Source of the DNA: Streptomyces sp. CB00316 | Lineage (GTDB): Bacteria; Actinomycetota; Actinomycetes; Streptomycetales; Streptomycetaceae | DNA length: 64,000 bases | Direction: 5' to 3' | Assembly (NCBI RefSeq): GCF_001905595.1 | Contig: NZ_LIXI01000007.1 | Coordinates: forward strand, 62,001 to 126,000 | Shown: positions 49,202 to 58,834 of the stretch, one piece after another | Layout of the letters: each line of letters starts with the position of its first letter | How positions within the stretch are numbered: position 1 is the first letter of the stretch | Notes under the pieces: model-generated | The model's input: the letters and a program-made list of their open reading frames with translations, nothing else | Database searches by the model: none | What the model was told of the DNA's origin: nothing | Program-made: the position numbers and the translations under genes

Positions 49202-49579
49202 TCAGCTGTCGTTGGACGGGCCGCCGACCTGGATCCCGGCCATCCGCGACCACTCGTAGGGACCCGTGCGGACCTTGAGGGCGAGGTCGCCGTCGAACTC
49301 CTCGTGCATCGTGATCCCCGACTTCTCCGCCGCGCTCTCGGCCACGGCGTACGTCGGAGCCACCAGGTCGCCCCAGGCGCCGTCCTGACCGACCAGGACG
49401 ATACGGGCGCCCGCCTGGCCGATGTAGGCGAGCTGCCCTTCGGCGCCGCCGTGCTCCTTGGCGAAGGCCCCGATCTCGCGGGCGAGCTTCGCCGCCCTGC
49501 GCTCTGCGCGGGCCGCCTTCCTGGCCTCCGTCCGCGAGGTCTGCCCGGTGTCTGCTGCGTCTGCTGCCGTCTCTCCCAT
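49202..49579 (-). CDS. Conserved actinobacterial small protein of unknown function
   Basis: The 125-residue protein has a charged helical N-terminus (RTEARKAARAERRAAKLAREI) and a compact C-terminal part (ARIVLVGQDGAWGDLVAPTY, YEWSRMAGIQVGG). There is no membrane segment. It is commonly found between cox15 and ctaB in Streptomyces; no function can be assigned. Confidence 0.8.
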   Translation of the reverse strand: MGETAADAADTGQTSRTEARKAARAERRAAKLAREIGAFAKEHGGAEGQLAYIGQAGARIVLVGQDGAWGDLVAPTYAVAESAAEKSGITMHEEFDGDLALKVRTGPYEWSRMAGIQVGGPSNDS

Positions 49580-49674
49580 GAACAGGATGCTACCGACGAG
49601 TAGTTCGAACGGCGACGGGCGGGTCGCGTGGCTTGTGCCACGTGACCCGCCCGTCGGCGTACTGACAGAAGCGG

Positions 49675-50622
49675 CTAGCGGAGGAAGGGATCCACCGCGA
49701 CGGCCAGGAAGAGCAGCGAGACGTAGGTGATGGACCAGTGGAACAGCCGCATCTCCTTGAGCTTGGAGCCGCTCACCCCCGCCCTGGCCCGGTTCTGCAG
49801 CCCGTGGGCCTCCCAGAGCCAGAAGCCGCCCGCCAGCAGCGCCACCGACAGGTAGAACCAGCCGGTGTAGCCCAGCGGGGTGAGCAGCAGCGAGACGCCG
49901 ACCATCACCCAGCTGTAGAGGACGATCTGCTTGGCGACCACCTGGTTGGAGGCGACGACCGGGAGCATCGGGACGCCGACCCGGGCGTAGTCCTCCTTCA
50001 CCTTCATGGAGAGCGGCCAGTAGTGCGGCGGCGTCCAGAAGAAGATGACGGCGAAGAGGATGACGGCGGCCCAGGAGAGGGAGTTCGTCACGGAGGACCA
50101 GCCGATGAGCACCGGCATGCAGCCGGCGATGCCGCCCCAGATGATGTTCTGCGAGGTGCGGCGCTTCAGCAGCATCGTGTAGACGACGACGTAGAAGAGC
50201 AGCGCCCCGAGAGCGAGCCCGGCGGACAGCCAGTTGACGAGCAGCCCGAACCAGAGCGTGGAGATCACCGCGAGGGCGAACCCGAAGGCGAGGCACTCAC
50301 GGGGACTGACCATGCCGGTGACCAGCGGACGCTGTGACGTGCGGTCCATCAGCGCGTCGATGTCGCGGTCGATGTACATGTTCAGCGCGTTGGCGCCGCC
50401 CGCCGAGAGGTATCCCCCGATGGTGGTGGTGAGCACGAGCCACAGGTCGGGTACGCCCTGGGCGGCGAGGAACATCACCGGAACGGTGGTGATGAGCAAC
50501 AGCTCGATGATCCGTGGCTTGGTAAGCGCCACGAATGCCTTGACGCGGGCCCCGTACGGGCGATGGCCCCCTGGGCTGGGAGTCAAGGCGACCCCTGCGG
50601 GTCGGGACTCGACGGCCGTCAC
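49675..50622 (-). CDS. ctaB: Protoheme IX farnesyltransferase (heme O synthase)
   Basis: CtaB adds a farnesyl tail to heme B, making heme O for CtaA. The 315-residue UbiA-family membrane protein has the prenyl-diphosphate motifs NMYIDRDIDALMDRT and a second Asp-rich loop MKVKEDYARVGVPMLP, and about nine helices. GTG 50622 has AGGGG upstream; a frame running to 50880 adds a non-conserved leader. It is divergent from the tkt operon. Confidence 0.93.
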   Translation of the reverse strand: MTAVESRPAGVALTPSPGGHRPYGARVKAFVALTKPRIIELLLITTVPVMFLAAQGVPDLWLVLTTTIGGYLSAGGANALNMYIDRDIDALMDRTSQRPLVTGMVSPRECLAFGFALAVISTLWFGLLVNWLSAGLALGALLFYVVVYTMLLKRRTSQNIIWGGIAGCMPVLIGWSSVTNSLSWAAVILFAVIFFWTPPHYWPLSMKVKEDYARVGVPMLPVVASNQVVAKQIVLYSWVMVGVSLLLTPLGYTGWFYLSVALLAGGFWLWEAHGLQNRARAGVSGSKLKEMRLFHWSITYVSLLFLAVAVDPFLR

Positions 50623-50915
50623 GCACACCCCTGACAGAGAAATCCCAGCAAGCTCCGGGCGAGGAGGCCCGGTGAAGACTTGCGCGAACCCGACCACTCT
50701 AAACGTTGGGCACACACCGTCCTTCGCGGGGGTGGGGTCGTGTTGAGGGTGACTGCGCGGTGTCCGGAGCCCGTCCGCCGGGAGGCGAAGTCCGCAGGCC
50801 GCCCGCACCCTGGAAAGTGCTCGGGAAGTGTGCCCCGCGGCGGGGGTAGGCTCGGCAACGCCCGGTGCGGTAACAGTCACCGGTTTACGACAGTGGAGAG
50901 GAGCCCTGACTCAGG
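50623..50915. promoter_or_regulatory. Divergent promoter region ctaB / tkt
   Basis: The 293-bp gap holds no credible gene. CCCTGA-C-TCAGGG (50904-50916) is a perfect palindrome that overlaps the tkt GTG start. The GGAGAGGAG ribosome site lies 13 nt upstream of that start. No unique promoter consensus could be fixed. Confidence 0.4.
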
Positions 50916-53018
50916 GTGAGCAACAAGCCGACCACCACAGACCTCCAGTGGACCGATTTGGACCAGCGGGCCGTGGACACCGCCCGCGTCCTCGCCGCGG
51001 ACGCCGTACAGAAAGTCGGAAACGGCCACCCGGGTACGGCCATGAGCCTGGCTCCCGCCGCGTACACCCTTTTCCAGAAAGTCATGCGGCACGACCCCGC
51101 GGACGCGGAGTGGACCGGCCGCGACCGGTTCGTCCTCTCGGCGGGCCACTCCAGCCTGACCCTGTACATCCAGCTCTACCTCGCCGGTTACGGCCTGGAG
51201 CTGGACGATTTGAAGGCGTTCCGGACCTGGGGCTCCAAGACCCCGGGGCACCCGGAGTACGGACACACCACCGGTGTCGAGACGACGACCGGCCCGCTGG
51301 GCCAGGGTGTCGCCAACGCGGTGGGCATGGCCATGGCCGCCCGCTACGAGCGCGGCCTGTTCGACCCCGAGGCGGCCCCCGGCACCTCGCCCTTCGACCA
51401 CACGGTCTGGGTCATCGCCGGTGACGGCTGCCTCCAGGAGGGCATCTCGGCCGAGGCGTCCTCGCTGGCCGGGCACCAGAAGCTGGGCAACCTGGTCCTG
51501 CTCTGGGACGACAACCACATCTCCATCGAGGGCGACACGGAGACCGCGGTCTCCGAGGACACCCTGAAGCGGTACGAGGCGTACGGCTGGCACGTCCAGC
51601 GCGTCGAGCAGCTGCCCAACGGTGACCTGGACCCGGCGGGTCTGTACGCGGCGCTGCAGGCGGCCAAGGCCGAGACCGGGCGCCCCTCGTTCATCGCGGC
51701 CCGCTCGATCATCGCCTGGCCCGCGCCGAACGCCCAGAACACCGAGGCGGCCCACGGCTCGGCGCTCGGCGACGACGAGATCGCGGCGACCAAGCGGGTC
51801 CTCGGCTTCGACCCGGAGCAGACCTTCGAGGTCTCCGACGCGGTCATCGGCCACACCCGTGAGGCCCTGGACCGCGGCCGTGAGGCCCGCGCCGAGTGGG
51901 ACAAGGCGTTCGCCGCGTGGCGCACCGCCAACCCGGAGCGCGCCGCCGACTTCGACCGGATCGCGGCGGGCGAGCTGCCCGCGGGCTGGGAGGAGAAGCT
52001 CCCGGTCTTCGAGCCCGGCAAGTCCCTGGCCACCCGTGCCGCGTCCGGCAAGGTGCTCCAGGCGCTGGGCGAGGTCGTGCCCGAGCTGTGGGGCGGCTCC
52101 GCCGACCTGGCCGGCTCGAACAACACCACGATCGACAAGACGTCGTCGTTCCTCCCGGTGGGCAACCCGCTGCCGGAGGCCGACCCGTACGGCCGAACGA
52201 TCCACTTCGGGATCCGCGAGCACGCGATGGCCGCCGCGATGAACGGCATCGCGTTGCACGGCAACACCCGCGTCTACGGCGGCACCTTCCTGGTGTTCTC
52301 CGACTACATGCGCAACGCGGTGCGGCTCTCCGCGCTGATGCACCTGCCGGTGACATACGTGTGGACGCACGACTCGATCGGCCTCGGCGAGGACGGTCCG
52401 ACCCACCAGCCGGTGGAGCACCTGGCCGCGCTGCGCGCCATCCCGGGCCTGAACATCGTGCGCCCGGCCGACGCCAACGAGACGGCCATCGCCTGGCGCG
52501 AGATCCTGCGCCGCTACACCAAGGTGTTCGGCGAGGGCGCCCCGCACGGTCTGGCGCTGACCCGGCAGGGCGTGCCGACGTACGAGGCGAACGAGGACGC
52601 GGCCAGGGGCGGTTACGTCCTGTTCGAGGCCGAAGGGCCCTCCGGGCAGAGCACGGAGCCACAGGTGCTGCTCATCGCGACCGGCTCCGAGGTCCATGTC
52701 GCCGTCGAGGCGCGCGAGCAGCTCCAGGCGGCCGGTGTGCCGACCCGGGTCGTCTCGATGCCGTCGGTCGAGTGGTTCGAGGAGCAGGATCAGGGTTACA
52801 AGGAGAGCGTGCTCCCGCCGTCGGTCAAGGCGCGGGTCGCCGTCGAGGCGGGCATCGGCCTGACCTGGTACCGGTATGTCGGGGACGCCGGCCGGATCGT
52901 CTCGTTGGAGCACTTCGGTGCCTCGGCCGACGCGAAGGTCCTCTTCCGCGAGTTCGGCTTCACCGCCGAGAACGTGGCCGCCGCCGCGCGGGAATCTCTC
53001 GCCGCCGCAGCACGCTGA
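50916..53018 (+). CDS. tkt: Transketolase
   Basis: This 700-residue thiamine-diphosphate enzyme moves two-carbon units between sugar phosphates. The ThDP site reads GDGCLQEGISAEASSLAGH with DDNHISIEG. The pyrimidine-binding domain contains FGIREHAMAAAMNGIALHG with the catalytic Glu, and VYGGTFLVFSDYMR follows. GTG 50916 is the start. First gene of the tkt-tal-zwf-opcA-pgl operon. Confidence 0.96.
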   Translation: MSNKPTTTDLQWTDLDQRAVDTARVLAADAVQKVGNGHPGTAMSLAPAAYTLFQKVMRHDPADAEWTGRDRFVLSAGHSSLTLYIQLYLAGYGLELDDLKAFRTWGSKTPGHPEYGHTTGVETTTGPLGQGVANAVGMAMAARYERGLFDPEAAPGTSPFDHTVWVIAGDGCLQEGISAEASSLAGHQKLGNLVLLWDDNHISIEGDTETAVSEDTLKRYEAYGWHVQRVEQLPNGDLDPAGLYAALQAAKAETGRPSFIAARSIIAWPAPNAQNTEAAHGSALGDDEIAATKRVLGFDPEQTFEVSDAVIGHTREALDRGREARAEWDKAFAAWRTANPERAADFDRIAAGELPAGWEEKLPVFEPGKSLATRAASGKVLQALGEVVPELWGGSADLAGSNNTTIDKTSSFLPVGNPLPEADPYGRTIHFGIREHAMAAAMNGIALHGNTRVYGGTFLVFSDYMRNAVRLSALMHLPVTYVWTHDSIGLGEDGPTHQPVEHLAALRAIPGLNIVRPADANETAIAWREILRRYTKVFGEGAPHGLALTRQGVPTYEANEDAARGGYVLFEAEGPSGQSTEPQVLLIATGSEVHVAVEAREQLQAAGVPTRVVSMPSVEWFEEQDQGYKESVLPPSVKARVAVEAGIGLTWYRYVGDAGRIVSLEHFGASADAKVLFREFGFTAENVAAAARESLAAAAR

Positions 53019-53051
53019 CGCCGATAATACGACTAGTAGGAGATGCAACCC

Positions 53052-54170
53052 ATGACAGACGCACTCAAGCGCCTCTCCGACGAGGGCGTGGCGATCTGGC
53101 TCGACGACCTGTCGCGCAAGCGGATCACGTCCGGCAATCTGGCCGAGCTGATCGACCAGAGCCATGTCGTCGGCGTCACCACCAACCCGTCCATCTTCCA
53201 GAAGGCGATCTCGCAGGGCGACGGTTACGAGCAGCAGCTCACCGACCTCGCCGCCCGCCGGGTCACCGTCGAGGAAGCGGTCCGCATGATCACGACGGCG
53301 GACGTCCGCGACGCCGCCGACATCCTGCGTCCGGTCTTCGACGCGACCGGCGGCCAGGACGGCCGGGTCTCCATCGAGGTCGACCCGCGCCTGGCGCACA
53401 ACACCCTGGCCACCGTCGCCGAGGCCAAGCAGCTGGCCTGGCTCGTCGACCGGCCGAACACGCTCATCAAGATCCCGGCGACCAAGGCCGGTCTCCCGGC
53501 GATCACCGAGACCATCGGCCGGGGCATCAGCGTCAACGTGACGCTGATCTTCTCGCTGGAGCGCTACCGCGCGGTCATGGACGCCTACGTGGCGGGCCTG
53601 GAGAAGGCGAAGGCCGCGGGCCTGGACCTCTCCAAGATCCACTCGGTGGCGTCCTTCTTCGTGTCCCGGGTGGACACCGAGATCGACAAGCGTCTGGACG
53701 CCATCGGCTCCGAGGCGGCGAAGGCCGCCAAGGGCAAGTCCGCCCTGGCCAACGCGCGCCTGGCCTACGAGGCGTACGAGGAGGTCTTCTCGGGCGACCG
53801 CTGGGCCACGCTGGACAAGGCGCAGGCCAACAAGCAGCGCCCGCTCTGGGCCTCAACCGGTGTCAAGGACCCGTCACTCAAGGACACCCTGTACGTCGAC
53901 GACCTGGTCGCCCCCAACACGGTGAACACCATGCCGGAGGCGACCCTGGAGGCCGTCGCCGACCACGGCGAGATCACCGGCAACACCGTCGCCGGCGGCT
54001 ACGACCAGGCCCGCGCCGACCTCGACGCGATCAAGAAGCTCGGCATCTCCTACGACGACGTCGTCCAGGTGCTGGAGGACGAGGGCGTCGAGAAGTTCGA
54101 GGCGTCCTGGACCGACCTGCTCAAGTCGACCGAGGCGGAGCTCTCGCGCCTCGCCCCCTCGGAGGGCTGA
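53052..54170 (+). CDS. tal: Transaldolase
   Basis: This 372-residue enzyme transfers dihydroxyacetone units in the non-oxidative pentose phosphate pathway. K140 in LIKIPATKAG forms the Schiff base; GVTTNPSIFQKAI and GISVNVTLIFSLERY are family motifs. ATG 53052 has AGGAG 9 nt upstream, whereas ATG 53043 has none. It follows tkt by 33 bp. Confidence 0.96.
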   Translation: MTDALKRLSDEGVAIWLDDLSRKRITSGNLAELIDQSHVVGVTTNPSIFQKAISQGDGYEQQLTDLAARRVTVEEAVRMITTADVRDAADILRPVFDATGGQDGRVSIEVDPRLAHNTLATVAEAKQLAWLVDRPNTLIKIPATKAGLPAITETIGRGISVNVTLIFSLERYRAVMDAYVAGLEKAKAAGLDLSKIHSVASFFVSRVDTEIDKRLDAIGSEAAKAAKGKSALANARLAYEAYEEVFSGDRWATLDKAQANKQRPLWASTGVKDPSLKDTLYVDDLVAPNTVNTMPEATLEAVADHGEITGNTVAGGYDQARADLDAIKKLGISYDDVVQVLEDEGVEKFEASWTDLLKSTEAELSRLAPSEG

Positions 54171-54175
54171 CCACT

Positions 54176-55708
54176 TTGTCTGCTGTTCCCGGAGCCAACC
54201 CGCTCCGTGACGCACAGGACCGACGGCTCCCGCGTATCGCGGGGCCGTCGGGCCTGGTCATCTTTGGCGTCACGGGCGATTTGTCCCGTAAAAAGCTGAT
54301 GCCTGCTGTCTACGACCTGGCGAACCGCGGCCTGCTGCCACCGGGCTTCTCGCTCATCGGCTTCGCGCGCCGCGACTGGGAGGACGAGGACTTCGCCCAG
54401 GTCGTCCACGACGCCGTCAAGGAGCACGCCCGTACGCCGTTCCGCGAGGAGGTCTGGCAGCAGCTCATCCAGGGGATGCGCTTCGTCCAGGGCAACTTCG
54501 ACGACGACGAGGCGTTCGAGACGCTGAAGGCGACCATCCAGGAGCTGGACAAGGCGCAGGGGACGGGCGGCAACTTCGCCTTCTACCTCTCCGTGCCGCC
54601 GAAGTTCTTCCCCAAGGTCGTCCAGCAGCTCAAGAAGCACGGCCTGGCCGACCAGAAGGAGGGCTCCTGGCGGCGTGCCGTCATCGAGAAGCCCTTCGGC
54701 CACGACCTGGCCAGCGCGCAGGAGCTCAACCAGCTCGTGCACGACGTCTTCCCGCCCAACGAGGTCTTCCGGATCGACCACTACCTGGGGAAGGAGACGG
54801 TCCAGAACATCCTGGCGCTGCGGTTCGCCAACACGATGTGGGAGCCGATCTGGAACCGGTCCTACGTCGACCACGTACAGATCACGATGGCCGAGGACAT
54901 CGGCATCGGCGGCCGGGCCGGCTACTACGACGGCATCGGCGCCGCCCGTGACGTCATCCAGAACCACCTGCTCCAGCTGCTGGCACTGACCGCGATGGAG
55001 GAGCCCGGCTCCTTCCACCCGAAGGCCCTGGTCGCCGAGAAGCTCAAGGTGCTCACCGCCGTCGAGCTGCCCGAGGACCTCGGCCTGCACACCGTGCGTG
55101 CCCAGTACGAGCACGCCTGGCAGGGCGGCCAGGAGGTCCTCGGCTACTGCGAGGAGGAGGGCATCGACCCCAAGTCGACGACCGACACCTTCGCCGCGAT
55201 CAAGCTGACGATCAACAACCGCCGCTGGGCGGGCGTGCCGTTCTACCTCCGTACCGGAAAGCGGCTCGGCCGCCGGGTCACGGAGATCGCGGTCGTCTTC
55301 AAGCGCGCGCCCTACCTGCCCTTCGAGTCCGGTGCCACGGAGGAGCTCGGCGGCAACGCCCTGGTCATCCGGGTCCAGCCGGACGAGGGCGTCACCGTGC
55401 GCTTCGGCTCCAAGGTGCCCGGCACCTCGATGGAGGTCCGGGACGTCACGATGGACTTCGCGTACGGCGAGTCCTTCACGGAGTCCAGCCCGGAGGCGTA
55501 CGAGCGGCTCCTGCTCGACGTGTTGCTCGGCGACGCCAACCTGTTCCCGCGCCACCAGGAGGTCGAGCTCTCCTGGACCATCCTCGACCCGATCGAGGAG
55601 TACTGGGACAAGCACGGCAAGCCCGCGAAGTACCCGGCCGGCACCTGGGGTCCGGCCGAGGCCGACGAGATGCTCGCACGTGACGGACGGAGCTGGAGGC
55701 GGCCATGA
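54176..55708 (+). CDS. zwf: Glucose-6-phosphate dehydrogenase
   Basis: Zwf oxidises glucose-6-phosphate to 6-phosphogluconolactone and makes NADPH. The 510-residue protein has the coenzyme site IFGVTGDLSRKKLMPA and the substrate site RIDHYLGKETVQN. The start is TTG 54176 with GGAGGG at 54161-54166; it lies 5 bp after the tal stop. Confidence 0.96.
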   Translation: MSAVPGANPLRDAQDRRLPRIAGPSGLVIFGVTGDLSRKKLMPAVYDLANRGLLPPGFSLIGFARRDWEDEDFAQVVHDAVKEHARTPFREEVWQQLIQGMRFVQGNFDDDEAFETLKATIQELDKAQGTGGNFAFYLSVPPKFFPKVVQQLKKHGLADQKEGSWRRAVIEKPFGHDLASAQELNQLVHDVFPPNEVFRIDHYLGKETVQNILALRFANTMWEPIWNRSYVDHVQITMAEDIGIGGRAGYYDGIGAARDVIQNHLLQLLALTAMEEPGSFHPKALVAEKLKVLTAVELPEDLGLHTVRAQYEHAWQGGQEVLGYCEEEGIDPKSTTDTFAAIKLTINNRRWAGVPFYLRTGKRLGRRVTEIAVVFKRAPYLPFESGATEELGGNALVIRVQPDEGVTVRFGSKVPGTSMEVRDVTMDFAYGESFTESSPEAYERLLLDVLLGDANLFPRHQEVELSWTILDPIEEYWDKHGKPAKYPAGTWGPAEADEMLARDGRSWRRP

Positions 55709-56742
55709 AGATCGATCTCACGGAAACCACATCCAGCAAGATCAACCAGGCGCTGGTCTCGGCCCGCCGGGCCATCGGCACCCCCGCCATCGGCATGGTC
55801 CTCACGCTGGTCATCGTCACCGACGAGGAGAACGCGTACGACGCGCTCAAGTCGGCCGGTGACGCCTCCCGCGAGCACCCCTCGCGGATCATCGCGGTGA
55901 TCAAGCGGGTCAGTCGCTCGCCGCGCGCCCGGCGCGACGCCCGGCTCGACGCCGAGGTCCGGGTCGGTTCCGACGCGGGCACCGGCGAGACCGTGGTGCT
56001 GCGCCTCCACGGCGAACTGGCCAACCACGCCCAGTCGGTGGTGCTCCCGCTGCTGCTGCCGGACGCCCCGGTCGTGGTGTGGTGGCCCGAGGACGCGCCC
56101 GCCGACGCGGCGAAGGACCCGCTGGGCGCGCTCGCCCAGCGCCGGATCACCGACGGCTACTCCGCCGAGCGCCCGCTCGACGAGCTGGCGGTGCGGGCGG
56201 CGACGTACAGCCCCGGCGACACCGACCTTTCGTGGACCCGGATCACGCCGTGGCGCTCCATGCTGGCCGCGGCCCTGGACCAGCAGCCCGCGCAGGTCAT
56301 CGGCGCCACCGTCGAGGGCGAGAGCGACAACCCGAGCTGCGAACTGCTCGCGATGTGGCTCGCGGACCGGTTGGGCGTCCCGGTGGAGCGCACGCTCTCC
56401 GGCGGCCCCGGCCTGACCGCGGTCCGGATGGAGACGAAGAACGGCGTCATCGTCCTCGACCGGGCCGACGGCTCGCTGGCCACGCTCTCCATGCAGGGCC
56501 AGCCGGACCGCGCGGTGGCGCTCAAGCGCCGTGACACCGCCGAGCTGCTGGCGGAGGAGCTGCGCCGGCTGGACCCGGACAACACCTACGCGTCCGCGGT
56601 GAAGTTCGGGGTGGAGAAGCTCCACGCGGGCGGCGAGGTCAAGGCCACTCCGGTTGCCTCTGCCGAGGAGAAGGCCCCGGGGAGCGGGCAGAAAGCCCCC
56701 GCGGCGAAGAAGGCCCCGGCAAAGAAGGCGGCCGCCAAGTGA
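55705..56742 (+). CDS. opcA: Glucose-6-phosphate dehydrogenase assembly protein OpcA
   Basis: OpcA activates and helps assemble Zwf in actinobacteria and cyanobacteria. The 345-residue protein has VVVWWPEDAPADAAKDPLG and DTDLSWTRITPWRSMLAA, conserved in the family. A lysine/alanine-rich tail (KKAPAKKAAAK) is added, as is common in Streptomyces. ATG 55705 overlaps the zwf stop by 4 nt. Confidence 0.94.
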   Translation: MKIDLTETTSSKINQALVSARRAIGTPAIGMVLTLVIVTDEENAYDALKSAGDASREHPSRIIAVIKRVSRSPRARRDARLDAEVRVGSDAGTGETVVLRLHGELANHAQSVVLPLLLPDAPVVVWWPEDAPADAAKDPLGALAQRRITDGYSAERPLDELAVRAATYSPGDTDLSWTRITPWRSMLAAALDQQPAQVIGATVEGESDNPSCELLAMWLADRLGVPVERTLSGGPGLTAVRMETKNGVIVLDRADGSLATLSMQGQPDRAVALKRRDTAELLAEELRRLDPDNTYASAVKFGVEKLHAGGEVKATPVASAEEKAPGSGQKAPAAKKAPAKKAAAK

Positions 56743-57521
56743 CGCCTCCTCAGCTGGTGGTGCACCGCGACAAGGAGCTGATGGCGCAGGCCGCGGCGGC
56801 CCGGCTGATCACGCGGATCGTGGACGCCCAGGCAGCCCGGGGCCACGCCTCGGTGGTGCTGACCGGCGGGCGCAACGGCAACGGCCTGCTGGCCGCACTC
56901 GCCGCCGCGCCCGCCCGGGACGCGGTCGACTGGGCGCGGCTCGACCTGTGGTGGGGCGACGAGCGGTTCCTGCCCGAGGGCGACCCCGAACGGAACGTCA
57001 CCCAGGCCCGCGAGGCGCTGCTCGACGCGGTGCCGCTGGACCCGGCCCGGGTCCACGCGATGCCCGCATCCGACGGCCCGTACGGCAAGGACGTGGACGA
57101 AGCGGCCGCCGGGTACGCGGCCGAGCTGGCCGCCGCCGCAGGGCCGGAGGACCACGGCCGGGTGCCGGCGTTCGACGTGCTGATGCTGGGCGTCGGCCCG
57201 GACACCCATGTCGCCTCGCTCTTCCCGGAGCTGCCCGCGGTACGGGAGACCGAGCGCACCGTCGTCGGTGTGCACGGGGCCCCCAAGCCGCCGCCGGTCC
57301 GCGTCTCGCTCACGCTCCCCGCGATCCGCGCGGCACGTGAGGTGTGGCTGCTGGCGGCCGGTGAGGACAAGGCGGAGGCCGCCGCCATCGCGCTGTCGGG
57401 CGCCGGGGAGATCCAGGCGCCCGCGGCGGGCGCGTACGGGCGCAGCAGGACGCTCTGGCTGCTGGACGCGGCGGCGGCATCCCAGCTGCCGCGCGCGCTG
57501 TACCCGCCGGCTTCTGCCTGA
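56739..57521 (+). CDS. pgl: 6-phosphogluconolactonase
   Basis: This 260-residue enzyme hydrolyses 6-phosphogluconolactone, the Zwf product. It has LDLWWGDERFLPEGDPERN, VLMLGVGPDTHVASLFP and the NagB-like fold. GTG 56739 overlaps the opcA stop. Last gene of the pentose-phosphate operon, followed by a strong terminator. Confidence 0.94.
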   Translation: MTPPQLVVHRDKELMAQAAAARLITRIVDAQAARGHASVVLTGGRNGNGLLAALAAAPARDAVDWARLDLWWGDERFLPEGDPERNVTQAREALLDAVPLDPARVHAMPASDGPYGKDVDEAAAGYAAELAAAAGPEDHGRVPAFDVLMLGVGPDTHVASLFPELPAVRETERTVVGVHGAPKPPPVRVSLTLPAIRAAREVWLLAAGEDKAEAAAIALSGAGEIQAPAAGAYGRSRTLWLLDAAAASQLPRALYPPASA

Positions 57522-57532
57522 CCGTACGGACC

Positions 57533-57573
57533 CTCAGGCCCGGCCCGCTTTTTCCCAGCGGGCCGGGCCTGAG
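57533..57573. terminator. Terminator of the pentose-phosphate operon
   Basis: A perfect 17-bp stem (CTCAGGCCCGGCCCGCT with its complement) closes loop TTTTCCC. It starts 12 bp after the pgl stop. Confidence 0.92.
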
Positions 57574-57592
57574 GCGTGAAAAGCTCGCCCCC

Positions 57593-57934
57593 ATGGTACG
57601 TATCGGAACCGTGGTGATGGGCGCGAGCGACGTACGACGGGCCGCCGCCTTCTGGAAGGCGGCGCTCACGTACACCGAGCGCGAGCGGGGGACGGACGAC
57701 TGGGTGGTGCTGGTCCCGGTCGAAGGGCCCGGTGTCGGCGTGGCGTTGGGGCGCTCCGCCTCCCCCGTGCAGGAGGTCCCCCGGGTCCACATCGACCTCT
57801 ACTCCGACACGCAGGAGGCCGAGGTCGAGCGGCTGATCGCACTGGGCGCCGAGCGGGTCGCGTGGGAGCTCTACCCGCCGGACCCGGACTTCGTGGTCCT
57901 CGCCGACCCCAACACTTCTGACTACCGGTTCTGA
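57593..57934 (+). pseudogene. VOC-family protein truncated at the element junction
   Basis: This 113-residue glyoxalase-like protein is normal up to FVVLADP, then ends NTSDYRF-stop. In intact relatives, including the two other VOC genes in this window, this point reads DPEGN-x-F-C-V and continues by several residues to finish the last strand. Sequence to the right is phage-type. The simplest reading is that an element inserted in the 3' end of this gene and supplied a new stop. The protein may still fold. Confidence 0.65.
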
Positions 57935-57960
57935 GCATACGCGCACGTCAGCACCAACGA
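57900..57960. other. Candidate left attachment site of the integrated element
   Basis: The conserved end of the VOC gene breaks off between about 57905 and 57935. The exact core cannot be set without the right junction, which is outside the window. Confidence 0.45.
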
Positions 57961-58007
57961 CAGAGCCCCGCCCGGCACTTGGCCGAGCGGGACGGTATGA
58001 GGTGCTG

Positions 58008-58274
58008 CTACTCGTCGTCCTTCTTCGGGGGCAGCACGAAGCCCCTGGTAGGCCCGTTCTGCCGCCGGGGGGCAGGGTCGGGGGTGGACGGCCGGAACGT
58101 CGCCGCCAGGGCTGCGAGCGCGTCAGCGGTGGTGTCCTTGCGGGTTGCCGGGTCGGCCGTGTCGTACACGCGCCATGGGCCCGTCAGGTTCTCCGGGTCT
58201 TCCGGCGCGACGACACCCGGGATGCCCAACTGCCGCAGCACGTGGTCTACCTGTCGGGCCTGTTCCGCGTCCAT
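58008..58274 (-). CDS. Hypothetical protein of the element (88 aa)
   Basis: A small soluble protein with DAEQARQVDHVLRQLGIPGVV and a Pro-rich basic C-terminus (PAPRRQNGPTRGFVLPPKKD). No known domain. First gene inside the left junction. Confidence 0.6.
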   Translation of the reverse strand: MDAEQARQVDHVLRQLGIPGVVAPEDPENLTGPWRVYDTADPATRKDTTADALAALAATFRPSTPDPAPRRQNGPTRGFVLPPKKDDE

Positions 58275-58307
58275 GTGGTCACCTTCCGTTGTGTGCGGGC
58301 AGCGTAG

Positions 58308-58778
58308 CTACTCGCCGGTGGTCGCGCAGTTGCCCGGACGGATCGGGCCGCAGCCACCGGGCGGCGTGTGCTGGCACTGTGCCGCCACGGACACCAGGGA
58401 CTTCGTGGGGCTCGTCCACAGGTCCGAGTCCGTCTCGTACCCGGCCTGTTCGATGGTCGCGATGGTGCGGGTGATGACGTGCTCGTCGAAGCGCTCGGGG
58501 TCGGGGCGCTCGGGGTAGTGGTGCACAAACCGGCCCAGCCCTTCACACAGCTTGGCGTACAGCTCGGTGTGCAGGATCAGGGCGTGCCACCCCTCGTCCA
58601 CGACCTTGGAAGGGGCGATCCTGGTGGTGGGGAACTGCGCTGCGGCGTCCACGAACTTGATCGCCTCCGCGACGATCCGTTGCGCCGTACCCTCGGTCAT
58701 ACCGGGGTTGTTGTCGGAGACCGTTGCGACGACACCCCCAAGCCCTTCGGGGGTAAGTAACGCGAGTGCGTTTCGCAT
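58308..58778 (-). CDS. Element protein with a DEGWH motif (156 aa)
   Basis: The 156-residue protein contains KVVDEGWHALILHTELYAKL, a pattern also found in small proteins related to glycine-rich-domain proteins, and a C-terminal CQHTPPGGCGPIRPGNC with three cysteines. Function unknown. It is separated by 33 bp from the next gene on the same strand. Confidence 0.65.
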   Translation of the reverse strand: MRNALALLTPEGLGGVVATVSDNNPGMTEGTAQRIVAEAIKFVDAAAQFPTTRIAPSKVVDEGWHALILHTELYAKLCEGLGRFVHHYPERPDPERFDEHVITRTIATIEQAGYETDSDLWTSPTKSLVSVAAQCQHTPPGGCGPIRPGNCATTGE

Positions 58779-58834
58779 CTGTGTTGCCTTCCTTGTTGGG
58801 TTGACCCGTTCCGACCGTGCGTCCTGTCCAGGGG

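Noticed and set aside
51896..54175. N-terminal extension of Zwf across tkt and tal
   Set aside because: The open frame is a shadow of the two upstream genes. The TTG at 54176 with GGAGGG gives the normal protein.
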